Source of the DNA: Halobacteriovorax sp. JY17
GTDB taxonomy: Bacteria; Bdellovibrionota; Bacteriovoracia; Bacteriovoracales; Bacteriovoracaceae
NCBI RefSeq assembly: GCF_002753895.1
Contig: NZ_NJER01000001.1
Span: 930,001 to 994,000, forward strand
Length of the DNA stretch: 64,000 bases
Direction of reading: 5' to 3'
A model generated the notes under the pieces. That model made no database searches. It saw only the letters and a list, made by a program, of their open reading frames with translations, and had not been told where the DNA came from. Within the stretch, counting starts at the first letter, position 1. Each line of letters opens with the position of its first letter. The translations under genes and the position numbers were made by a program. Shown one piece after another: positions 53,925-60,612 of this stretch.

Positions 53925-54653
53925 ATGAAATTTTTAAAAATCATTTTCCTACTATTACTTACTCAGAAGTCATTTTCTTTTGACCACACTCATTCAACGT
54001 GGCAGAAGGTTTTGACGGAGAATGTTCATTTGAAGAACAAACAAAGCTTAGTCGATTACAAGAAGATAAAATCAACTCCACTAGATTTAAATAAATATCT
54101 TATGGAGCTTACTTCTCTCTCTAGAGAAGAATATGATAAGTTTACTCGTGAGCAGAAATTATCTTTAATGATTAATGCCTATAATGCTTTTACAATAAAG
54201 CTTGTAGTCGATCACTACCCAGTTAAAAGTATTAAAGATATTAGTACACTCTTTTCCAGTGCTTTCAAAAAAGACTTCTTTACCTTTTTAGGACATCAGA
54301 GAAATCTCGACTGGATTGAACACGAGGTCATTAGAAAGAAGTTTAAAGAGCCTAGGATTCACTTTGCTCTAGTTTGTGCGAGTATAAGTTGTCCTAATCT
54401 CCAAGCAAAGGCCTTCACAGAAAAGAACCTAGAGTCTCTACTACAAAGTAGTGCCACTTACTTTATTAATAATACAAATAAGAATGATTACAAGGATGGG
54501 ACTCTCTACTTATCTAAGATTTTCAAATGGTACCGCTTAGACTTTAAAGGTCTCATTCCTTTTATAAAGAAATATTCAAAGAAAAAAGAGATGACTAAAG
54601 ATACTCCGATAAGCTGGTTAAATTACAATTGGGATTTAAACGAATGGAAATAA
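53925..54653 (+). CDS. Exported DUF547 protein
   Basis: 242 residues from the ATG at 53925 with GAGGAA upstream. A signal peptide (cut near SFSF) precedes the DUF547 domain: LSREEYDKFTREQKLSLMINAYNAFTIKLV, IRKKFKEPRIHFALVCASISCPNL and a C-terminal segment. These motifs mark the DUF547 family, whose Cys/His residues suggest an enzyme, but the activity is not established. The gene overlaps the radical SAM gene by 10 bases and is divergent from an ECF sigma factor. Confidence 0.85.
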   Translation: MKFLKIIFLLLLTQKSFSFDHTHSTWQKVLTENVHLKNKQSLVDYKKIKSTPLDLNKYLMELTSLSREEYDKFTREQKLSLMINAYNAFTIKLVVDHYPVKSIKDISTLFSSAFKKDFFTFLGHQRNLDWIEHEVIRKKFKEPRIHFALVCASISCPNLQAKAFTEKNLESLLQSSATYFINNTNKNDYKDGTLYLSKIFKWYRLDFKGLIPFIKKYSKKKEMTKDTPISWLNYNWDLNEWK

Positions 54654-55579
54654 AGCAATATAAGAAGTGGGAAAATCTCTACACGACAGCAAAGAACGAA
54701 GAGCGTGGAAAGGTTTCTTTTAAGAAATTAGAAGTACTCTGGTTTAATACTGGAACCCTTTGCAATTTATCTTGTGAGAATTGCTATATTGAATCTAACC
54801 CTAAGAATGATCGTCTTGTTTACTTAACATTAGATGACGTCAAAAAATACATAGACGAAGTCAAAGAAAACCAATGGGAGCTAGAGAGTATAGGAATCAC
54901 TGGAGGTGAGCCTTTTTTAAATCCTCATATTATTGATATCCTAAGAGAGTGCCTCTCTTTAAATATCCCAGTCCTTGTTCTAACAAATGCCCATAAAGTT
55001 TTAAAGAGATGGGAGAAGAAATTAATAGAGCTTAAAGACGAGTATGGAGATCTCTTACGGCTTCGGGTCTCACTCGATCACTACACTAAAGAAGTTCACG
55101 AGGGCGAGCGTGGTGATGGAACTTTTAATCCCACCTTAAAGAGCATGCAGTGGTTATATCAAAATGGTTTCCATATCAGCATTGCAGGAAGATCACTCTT
55201 TAAAGAAAGCGAAGAAGTCGCGAAAAAAGGTTATCAAGACTTAGTCGATTCAAATCAGATCAAACTAAAGCTAGATAAAGATACCTTAGTCATCTTTCCA
55301 GAGATGAATGCCACTGAAGATGTTCCAGAAATTACCGTTGATTGCTGGAATATACTCAATGTCTCCCCTAGTGATCAGATGTGTGCCACTCAGAGAATGA
55401 TTGTTAGAAGAAAGAATGAAGAGACTCCTAAAGTTCTCTCTTGTACTTTAATTGCTTACAATAAAGAGTTTGAACTAGGTACAACTCTCAGAGAATCCTT
55501 TAAAGATATTCACCTCAACCATCCATTTTGTTCAAAATTCTGCGTCTTAGGTGGAGCAAGTTGCTCAAGTACTAAATAA
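54644..55579 (+). CDS. Radical SAM protein
   Basis: 311 residues from the ATG at 54644, inside the end of the DUF547 gene with GGGA upstream. The cluster site CNLSCENC (C-x3-C-x2-C) is near residue 35, followed by the SAM-binding GITGGEP. The C-terminus has further Cys (CSKFC and CSS) and CATQRM/CTL, suggesting a second Fe-S centre as in SPASM or twitch-type proteins. The reaction is unknown. Translational coupling with the DUF547 gene suggests a shared pathway, possibly modification of a small molecule or peptide. Confidence 0.88.
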   Translation: MEIKQYKKWENLYTTAKNEERGKVSFKKLEVLWFNTGTLCNLSCENCYIESNPKNDRLVYLTLDDVKKYIDEVKENQWELESIGITGGEPFLNPHIIDILRECLSLNIPVLVLTNAHKVLKRWEKKLIELKDEYGDLLRLRVSLDHYTKEVHEGERGDGTFNPTLKSMQWLYQNGFHISIAGRSLFKESEEVAKKGYQDLVDSNQIKLKLDKDTLVIFPEMNATEDVPEITVDCWNILNVSPSDQMCATQRMIVRRKNEETPKVLSCTLIAYNKEFELGTTLRESFKDIHLNHPFCSKFCVLGGASCSSTK

Positions 55580-55663
55580 TAACAGTGAAAAGAGAGAATT
55601 TGTAAGTATACGCTCCGCAATTCATCTTTTAAGATTTTATTATAAATATTTCAAGGAGGAAGT

Positions 55664-56422
55664 ATGTTAGTAAAATCTGCAGCGGTTGTTGCTCTATTAA
55701 GTCTAATTTCAATTTCATCAAATGCATCAGAGAAATCAATCTGCGGAGTTGATGATAGAGTACCATCTACAGATACTAAAGTTGCAAGAGCTCTTGATTC
55801 AAGAACTGGATCAGGTGGTTGTACAGTAACAATGATCGGTCGTACTTGCGCCATTTCAGCAGGTCACTGTAAATCAGTTCTAAAAATTGCAGAATTCAAT
55901 ACTCCAATGTCAGATAGAAGAGGAAGAATCCAACACCCAGGTGTTGAAGACGTTTACGAAATTGATCAAGAGTCAATTGTTTATAAGAACGGTGGAGTTG
56001 GAAACGATTACGCTGTAATGAAAGTTCTTCCAAATAATGTTACAGGTGCATACGCAGGTGACGTTCAAGGTAATTATAATGTAACTTTTGATAGACCAGC
56101 TAAAGGCGAGCTTATCAGAATTACTGGTTACGGTCTTGATAACAATGATAACGATAGAAACCTAGCTCAACAAACTCACACGGGTGAGATCATGAGTACA
56201 ACTTCAAGGTCAGGAAATTCTACAATGACTCACGTTGCGGATACAATGGGTGGAAACTCTGGTTCTTCTATTCTTAAAGAATCTACAAGTGAAATCGTAG
56301 CTATTCATACTCACGGTGGATGTTCTTCAAGAGGTGGATCTAACTCTTCGACTCTAATTGCTGATCACCAAATTTTAAAAGATGCTATTACAGCTTGTCT
56401 TGCGACAGAACCACAAGACTAG
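55664..56422 (+). CDS. Secreted trypsin/V8-like serine protease
   Basis: 252 residues with a signal peptide (cut near SSNAS). The catalytic triad is visible: His68 in SAGHC, Asp115 in NDYAV, Ser199 in GGNSGS. Flanking Cys residues can form disulfides. The GxGGCTV and GYGLDN segments fit V8/glutamyl endopeptidase-like S1 proteases, and no propeptide is evident beyond the signal. A GGAGGAAG ribosome site is optimal. It is likely secreted and may help digest prey or surface proteins; that use is an inference. A GC-rich hairpin lies downstream. Confidence 0.9.
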   Translation: MLVKSAAVVALLSLISISSNASEKSICGVDDRVPSTDTKVARALDSRTGSGGCTVTMIGRTCAISAGHCKSVLKIAEFNTPMSDRRGRIQHPGVEDVYEIDQESIVYKNGGVGNDYAVMKVLPNNVTGAYAGDVQGNYNVTFDRPAKGELIRITGYGLDNNDNDRNLAQQTHTGEIMSTTSRSGNSTMTHVADTMGGNSGSSILKESTSEIVAIHTHGGCSSRGGSNSSTLIADHQILKDAITACLATEPQD

Positions 56423-56431
56423 AAATACTCT

Positions 56432-56453
56432 GGCCGTACTCTAGAGTGCGGCC
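56432..56453. terminator. Hairpin between convergent protease and CheD-like genes
   Basis: GGCCGTACTCT pairs with AGAGTGCGGCC with one wobble pair. No T run follows on either side, so it may be a bidirectional barrier or a weak terminator. Confidence 0.5.
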
Positions 56454-56454
56454 T

Positions 56455-57063
56455 CTACATATCAAATCTAAAACCTTCAAAACCAAATTCACTCTCATCT
56501 TCAGCTGGAATATAATCCCCACCACCAATTGATTTTTCATGGCGGTAAAGTCTTTTGGAAAATTTCAATCTGTCAGACTTAAACTTACGTGTACTGTATG
56601 AAGTATTAGAGAATCTCTCAGTATAATCCGAAATAATTCCTGTTTTTAAATTAACATTTATATTCATAGATGCTTTAGAAGTAGTATTTCGAAGAATGCG
56701 ATCTGGAGTTAATCCATATTCCAGCAATTTTTCCTTAATCTCTTCCTCTAACCTATACGGACTTTGTCCTCCAAAAAGACTCACTTCCAATTCACTCAGA
56801 TCACTAAAATTAGATAGAACTTCAGAGACCCCTCTATCTATGTCGGTAGCCGCATCAAAGTGAGCAAGAGCTCCATTACCGCCACGATCTCTCACCACAA
56901 GGGCCACACATGTGTAGACCCCAACCGTTTGGATACTTTCATTAACTTCTGAATTTGTGTAGATATACTCTCTTTGCGCGACTTCAGGCGTCTTTAATTC
57001 ATCAATACCTGCGAAGGAGTTCATTGAAACTATGAATAAGAGAAGAAATAACTTTAATAACAT
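56455..57063 (-). CDS. Exported CheD-like (putative deamidase fold) protein
   Basis: 202 residues with a signal peptide (cut near SFAG). The middle matches the CheD glutamine-deamidase layout. GVYTCVALVV has Thr51 and Cys52. ALAHFDAATD has His68, 16 residues after the Cys (17 in T. maritima CheD). ELEVSLFGGQS parallels the CheD KIFGGA segment, and VNLKTGII matches the CheD C-terminal strand. CheD is normally cytoplasmic and deamidates chemoreceptors. The signal peptide here suggests a periplasmic or secreted role, perhaps an effector like the CNF/BLF1 deamidases. Activity is an inference; the gene has no strong ribosome site. Confidence 0.68.
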   Translation of the reverse strand: MLLKLFLLLFIVSMNSFAGIDELKTPEVAQREYIYTNSEVNESIQTVGVYTCVALVVRDRGGNGALAHFDAATDIDRGVSEVLSNFSDLSELEVSLFGGQSPYRLEEEIKEKLLEYGLTPDRILRNTTSKASMNINVNLKTGIISDYTERFSNTSYSTRKFKSDRLKFSKRLYRHEKSIGGGDYIPAEDESEFGFEGFRFDM

Positions 57064-57137
57064 TCTGAGATTATAGGCAAAGATTATCTTCGAGGTAGAT
57101 TTATTGAATTAAATACAGGGGGTGTCATTACTTTAAA

Positions 57138-57146
57138 CACAAATAA
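57138..57146. repeat. Left 9-bp target site repeat of the ISL3 element
   Basis: CACAAATAA directly precedes the left inverted repeat and is identical to the right copy at 58553-58561. It is the duplication made by insertion. Confidence 0.85.
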
Positions 57147-57170
57147 GTCTCTTTAACATAAAAGTTGAAG
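57147..57170. repeat. Left inverted repeat of the ISL3 element
   Basis: A 24-bp repeat ending immediately before the transposase stop codon. It differs from the right repeat at five positions. Confidence 0.88.
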
Positions 57171-58442
57171 TCATTGAAAGTCTATTGGTACATATTTAGA
57201 GTTAAGAAAACCACATACTTGAAGTATTTTAAGCTTAAAATAGGCCATATTTCTGTATCCATAGGCCCTTTTCTTTACCGTCTTTATTACATTATTAATT
57301 CCTTCTGAGAGTGATGAACTTACTCTATATTTGAAGTAATTTTTAAATGTATTCCAGTTTGAATCAAAGGTCTTCCACCACTTTTCTAAATTGTAAAAGA
57401 CCTTAGACTGCTTTATCCATTCCCCCATTTCATCAAACTTATCTCTAGCTTCTATTTCATTTTTTGATTGATAAATTTGAAACATTCCTTCCTTAATTAA
57501 TTCAAGCAAGACAAAGTAATGATTATCTTTAAGAACATCATTAATATGCCGGTTCTCAAACTTATCTCTCCGCTCTGCTTTTTTTAAGAAGAGCTGTTTG
57601 AATTTCCCCCGAGTCATTCTCTTCATCTCTCCTTTACACATATGTCCACTAAGCCAGGCTCTATCATCATTCACATACTTTTCAAAAGTCTGCATAATGT
57701 GAAATCTATCCCAGACAAAAGTTGCGTGCGGACAATTCTCCTCAACACTTTTCTTATAACCATCAAATTGATCTCCTGCTACAACCTCTATTTCTTTACA
57801 GCGTTCTTCTCCAATAATGTGAAAGAACTCGTCCAGCGCTTCTTTAGAGCGTGACTCTGACACCCACACAACTCTTCCTGTTTTTAGATCTGAAATAATT
57901 GTAAAAAATCTCTTATCTCTCGATTCTTTTTTGTAATACTTTTGTCTTCGAGCATAGACTTCATCTACTGAAATTCTTGAGACTTTAGGGATTTTATAAT
58001 TTTGAAAAAGTCTCCTCATTCGAGCAAAGTCAAAGCGCCACATTGTCATAGGACTATTGCCTGTAAATTCAGCGGCACGACTGACAGGAGAGATTTCACA
58101 AAGCCTACCAAGCCACCAAGCATACTCCTCTGTGACATGAGGACTTTCTTTAGAAATAAAATCAAGAGTCTCTGATCGAACTTTTTTACAATTTCCACAG
58201 AAATGTTTTTGTCTTTTTAAAATTAAATAGGTTTTAAATTTATGAATATCTAGGGAGCGAACCTTGATTCTGTGCTCACCAACTTTAGCATTATCTAGGT
58301 TATGGCCACACTTGTTGCAAGTTCGAGGACTTTCTTCTTTGTTTTTAAGATAGATCTCTATGTAACCTTTTGAAATCCATTCTTTTATGTCAATAACTTC
58401 AAATCCGGGGGTGATTTTTGATATAAATCTAGGTAATCTCAT
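57171..58442 (-). CDS. tnp: ISL3-family transposase
   Basis: 423 residues. The N-terminal zinc ribbon has CNKCGHNL and CGNCKK (about residues 41-85). The catalytic DDE core has Asp in SVDEVYARRQ, Asp in VAGDQFDGYK (near 225) and Glu in SEGINNVIKTVKKRAYGYR near the C-terminus. This matches the ISL3 pattern. The gene fills almost the whole element and has no frameshift. It could still be silent. Its stop lies against the left inverted repeat. Confidence 0.95.
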   Translation of the reverse strand: MRLPRFISKITPGFEVIDIKEWISKGYIEIYLKNKEESPRTCNKCGHNLDNAKVGEHRIKVRSLDIHKFKTYLILKRQKHFCGNCKKVRSETLDFISKESPHVTEEYAWWLGRLCEISPVSRAAEFTGNSPMTMWRFDFARMRRLFQNYKIPKVSRISVDEVYARRQKYYKKESRDKRFFTIISDLKTGRVVWVSESRSKEALDEFFHIIGEERCKEIEVVAGDQFDGYKKSVEENCPHATFVWDRFHIMQTFEKYVNDDRAWLSGHMCKGEMKRMTRGKFKQLFLKKAERRDKFENRHINDVLKDNHYFVLLELIKEGMFQIYQSKNEIEARDKFDEMGEWIKQSKVFYNLEKWWKTFDSNWNTFKNYFKYRVSSSLSEGINNVIKTVKKRAYGYRNMAYFKLKILQVCGFLNSKYVPIDFQ

Positions 58443-58528
58443 AACTGGCCTTCCTTAGCTTGAAATAATTTTTTGTGGTAAAACTATTATTACTCAGTTA
58501 AGGCTAGAGGCCAATTTTCTTCTCATTT

Positions 58529-58552
58529 CATCAACTTATTTGTTAAAGATCC
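58529..58552. repeat. Right inverted repeat of the ISL3 element
   Basis: A 24-bp repeat which, read on the minus strand, begins GGATCTTTAACA and matches the left repeat at 19 of 24 positions. Confidence 0.88.
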
Positions 58553-58561
58553 CACAAATAA
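58553..58561. repeat. Right 9-bp target site repeat of the ISL3 element
   Basis: CACAAATAA, identical to the left copy, lies in the T tract of the rplT terminator. Confidence 0.85.
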
Positions 58562-58584
58562 AAAGGCCACTCAAAGAGTGGCCT
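58554..58584 (-). terminator. Rho-independent terminator of rplT
   Basis: A 9-bp stem, AGGCCACTC and GAGTGGCCT with a 3-base loop, is followed on the minus strand by TTTTTATTTGTG. The ISL3 element inserted at the end of that T tract. Confidence 0.9.
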
Positions 58585-58619
58585 AATATGCTTTCAATTA
58601 TTGTTCTATAATTTATTTA

Positions 58620-58967
58620 TTACTTCTTAGATTGCTCGTAGATTGCTTTGAATGATTCAAAGTCAGTCGCTGCAATTTCAGAAAGCATTTTTCTATTTAA
58701 TTCAGAACCATTCTTCTTAAGGTTACCCATGAATTTAGAGTATGAACCATCAAGTTGTTTTGCTGCTGCAGAAATTCTTGTAATCCATAATCTTCTCATA
58801 TCTCTCTTTAGAAGTTTTCTTCCGATATAAGAGTAATGTAATGCTCTTTTAACAGTGTCAGCTGTTAATTTGTACTTAGTTCTTCTTGAAAAGTGAAAAC
58901 CTTTTGCAAGCTTAGCGATTTTGTTTCTTCTTCTTCTGGCCTTAAAGCCTCTTCTTACTCTAGACAT
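58620..58967 (-). CDS. rplT: 50S ribosomal protein L20
   Basis: 115 residues, normal length. The N-terminus RRRRNKIAKLAKGF and the segment KRDMRRLWITRISAA are characteristic. L20 is an early assembly protein of the large subunit, and in other bacteria represses its own operon by binding the leader RNA. It follows rpmI with a 90-base spacer that could hold such a control structure: a CTTGGG and CCCAAG pair is visible. Ribosome site AAGGAGA. It is the last gene of infC-rpmI-rplT. Confidence 0.97.
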   Translation of the reverse strand: MSRVRRGFKARRRRNKIAKLAKGFHFSRRTKYKLTADTVKRALHYSYIGRKLLKRDMRRLWITRISAAAKQLDGSYSKFMGNLKKNGSELNRKMLSEIAATDFESFKAIYEQSKK

Positions 58968-59057
58968 AAAATCTCCTTAACGAATACTTGGGGGCTATTT
59001 ACTTTGCTCTTCTTACTCTACAGTTAGAATCCCAAGCCTCAGTTTATTATTCTTTAA

Positions 59058-59255
59058 TTATGCGTATGGAAGCATAGTTTTAACACGACCTAGATCTGCT
59101 TGATCTACATAGTCAGTCTTACCAGCTCTTTTCTTACAGTCGTGAGACTTTTTCTCAAGAATGTGTCTTAAGTTTGCTCTTTTTCTTTTAAATTTACCAT
59201 TACCAACAGCTGTAAATCTCTTAGCCGCTGCTCTTCTGGTCTTCATCTTAGGCAT
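59058..59255 (-). CDS. rpmI: 50S ribosomal protein L35
   Basis: 65 residues: MPKMKTRRAAAKRF at the start and KRKRANLRHILEKKSHDCKKR in the middle, the normal L35 pattern and length. It lies between infC and rplT in the usual order. A terminator hairpin lies between it and infC, so part of the operon may be expressed from an internal promoter in this 185-base spacer. A small stem ACGGT-CGAA-ACCGT is present at 59281-59294. Ribosome site GAGGAG. Confidence 0.95.
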   Translation of the reverse strand: MPKMKTRRAAAKRFTAVGNGKFKRKRANLRHILEKKSHDCKKRAGKTDYVDQADLGRVKTMLPYA

Positions 59256-59368
59256 CGCTAAATCTCCTCTGATTTCACCTACGGTCGAAACCGTGTCAAA
59301 ACTAAATAATTGAAGCAGCCATTTATAACAATTTCAAATCAATAAGTAAAAGAAAATATGAGCAAAAA

Positions 59369-59407
59369 AGAAGAAAAAATAAGGACTTAACGCAATGTTA
59401 AGTCCTT
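59369..59407 (-). terminator. Terminator after infC
   Basis: A perfect 11-bp stem, AAGGACTTAAC and GTTAAGTCCTT, lies at 59381-59407. On the minus strand it is followed by ATTTTTTCTTCTTTTTT. Its place inside the operon suggests attenuation or complete separation of infC from rpmI-rplT. Confidence 0.85.
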
Positions 59408-59440
59408 ATATATTATTTAATTTAATCTAAGTAACTGAAA

Positions 59441-60052
59441 TTATGAATCGGCGTGAGCTGCATCAGCCTCTGTTGAATCTTCTTTTGCTGAAGACCCTTT
59501 AGAAACGGCCTTCTTAGTTGGGGCAACGATAGTTATAATTCTATTTCCCATCATCTTAGGGTCTGCCTCAATTTGAGAACCCATCTCTTCAACAGTAGCG
59601 AGAATGTCTTTAAATTTAAGCATTCCCTGATCTCTATAGGCCATTTCACGCCCACGAAATTGCATAACCATTTTTATCTTATCACCTTGCTCTAGAAATT
59701 TCTCAGCTCTCTTAAGCTTTGTTTCTAAATCATGGGCCTCAATATTTGGTCTAAACTGTATCTCTTTAAGAGAGACCTGCGCTTGCTTCTTCTTAGCTTC
59801 GTTGGCCTTCTTTTGTTGATCATATTTGAATTTACCGAAATCAATAACTTTTACTACTGGAGGTTTTGCCGTAGGAGAAACTTCAACAAGATCTAAACCT
59901 AGATCACTTGCTATATCTCTAGCTTTATCTAAAGTAACGACACCATAAGCAGTACCGTCATCACCAATGAGTCTACACTCACTGATTCTAATTTGATCGT
60001 TAATACGAGGACCTAAGTTCTTCCCTCTAGCGCCGCGATGCTTGTCTTTAAT
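59441..60052 (-). CDS. infC: Translation initiation factor IF-3, starting at AUU
   Basis: 203 residues. Coding begins at ATT (60052), preceded by GGAGGTGATTT, which is complementary to the end of 16S rRNA over 9 bases. No ATG is available before 59671, where only the C-terminal part would be made. The N-terminal domain begins IKDKHRGARGKNLGPRINDQI (first residue by initiation). The linker and C-terminal domain follow: KANEAKKKQAQ, IQFRPNIEAHDLETKL, KMVMQFRGREMAY. A Ser/Ala/Glu-rich tail is present. AUU starts allow IF-3 to repress its own translation, a known feature of infC. Confidence 0.93.
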   Translation of the reverse strand: MKDKHRGARGKNLGPRINDQIRISECRLIGDDGTAYGVVTLDKARDIASDLGLDLVEVSPTAKPPVVKVIDFGKFKYDQQKKANEAKKKQAQVSLKEIQFRPNIEAHDLETKLKRAEKFLEQGDKIKMVMQFRGREMAYRDQGMLKFKDILATVEEMGSQIEADPKMMGNRIITIVAPTKKAVSKGSSAKEDSTEADAAHADS

Positions 60053-60162
60053 AAATCACCTCCAAGTGAATTTTCTATTATCGCATAAGCATATGAAATA
60101 TCATGCTAACGCAAATAATTAAAGCTATTTTGCTTTAATTTTGGCCTATTTTAAAAAAATAA

Positions 60163-60609
60163 TCAACTTTTCCAAAATTCTAAATGAATTAATTGCTCTA
60201 AACTTCCAGAAACCCTAACTCTCCACATTGGTAGATAGTTCTCAGCCTTGCGCAGTGCTTTTTCCGCAGCAAATATTGAGTCCATTTTCATGTCCCCACT
60301 ATACTCGTGACTCACAATCTTCGATGAGTTTAAATCCATTGAAGATAACTCAAAATCGGCCAAGAACTCAGCGTCGCAAAAACCGATCACTTCCTTTGCA
60401 ACCAAACAAGTTGAGTCTCTTCCTTCTAAATTTTCAGAATAATCTAAGAAGTAGATAAAGCTTGAACTGGAGCCCTTAGAAAGTTTTGGATTCTTATCGA
60501 TAAAATTATCGATGAACTTCCAAGCACCAACAGAGTCTAATTCAACGATAGAGGACTTTCTAAATATTGTGCGACTATTGCCTAGAGAAACTTCTATTGA
60601 ATTGCCCAT
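60163..60609 (-). CDS. Hypothetical protein following plsB-like gene
   Basis: 148 residues without signal peptide or membrane segment. It has an acidic, Ser-rich middle and a C-terminal segment ALRKAENYLPMWRVRVSGSLEQLIHLEFWK. Beta strands such as SIVELDSVGAWKFIDNFI suggest a small globular domain; no family is recognised. It is coupled to the acyltransferase: the start at 60609 is 3 bases from its stop. It may assist or regulate that enzyme. Confidence 0.6.
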   Translation of the reverse strand: MGNSIEVSLGNSRTIFRKSSIVELDSVGAWKFIDNFIDKNPKLSKGSSSSFIYFLDYSENLEGRDSTCLVAKEVIGFCDAEFLADFELSSMDLNSSKIVSHEYSGDMKMDSIFAAEKALRKAENYLPMWRVRVSGSLEQLIHLEFWKS

Positions 60610-60612
60610 CAG

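Larger units (their letters stand above)
57147..58552 (-). mobile_element. Intact ISL3-family insertion sequence, 1406 bp
   Basis: The element is bounded by 24-bp imperfect inverted repeats (19 of 24 match): 57147-57170 and 58529-58552, with the common core CTTTAACA. It is flanked by identical 9-bp direct repeats CACAAATAA. It carries one full transposase gene. ISL3 elements usually make 8-bp repeats, so 9 bp is slightly unusual. It sits inside the T-rich tail of the rplT transcription terminator. The intact ends, exact target repeats and complete gene suggest a recent insertion. Confidence 0.93.
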
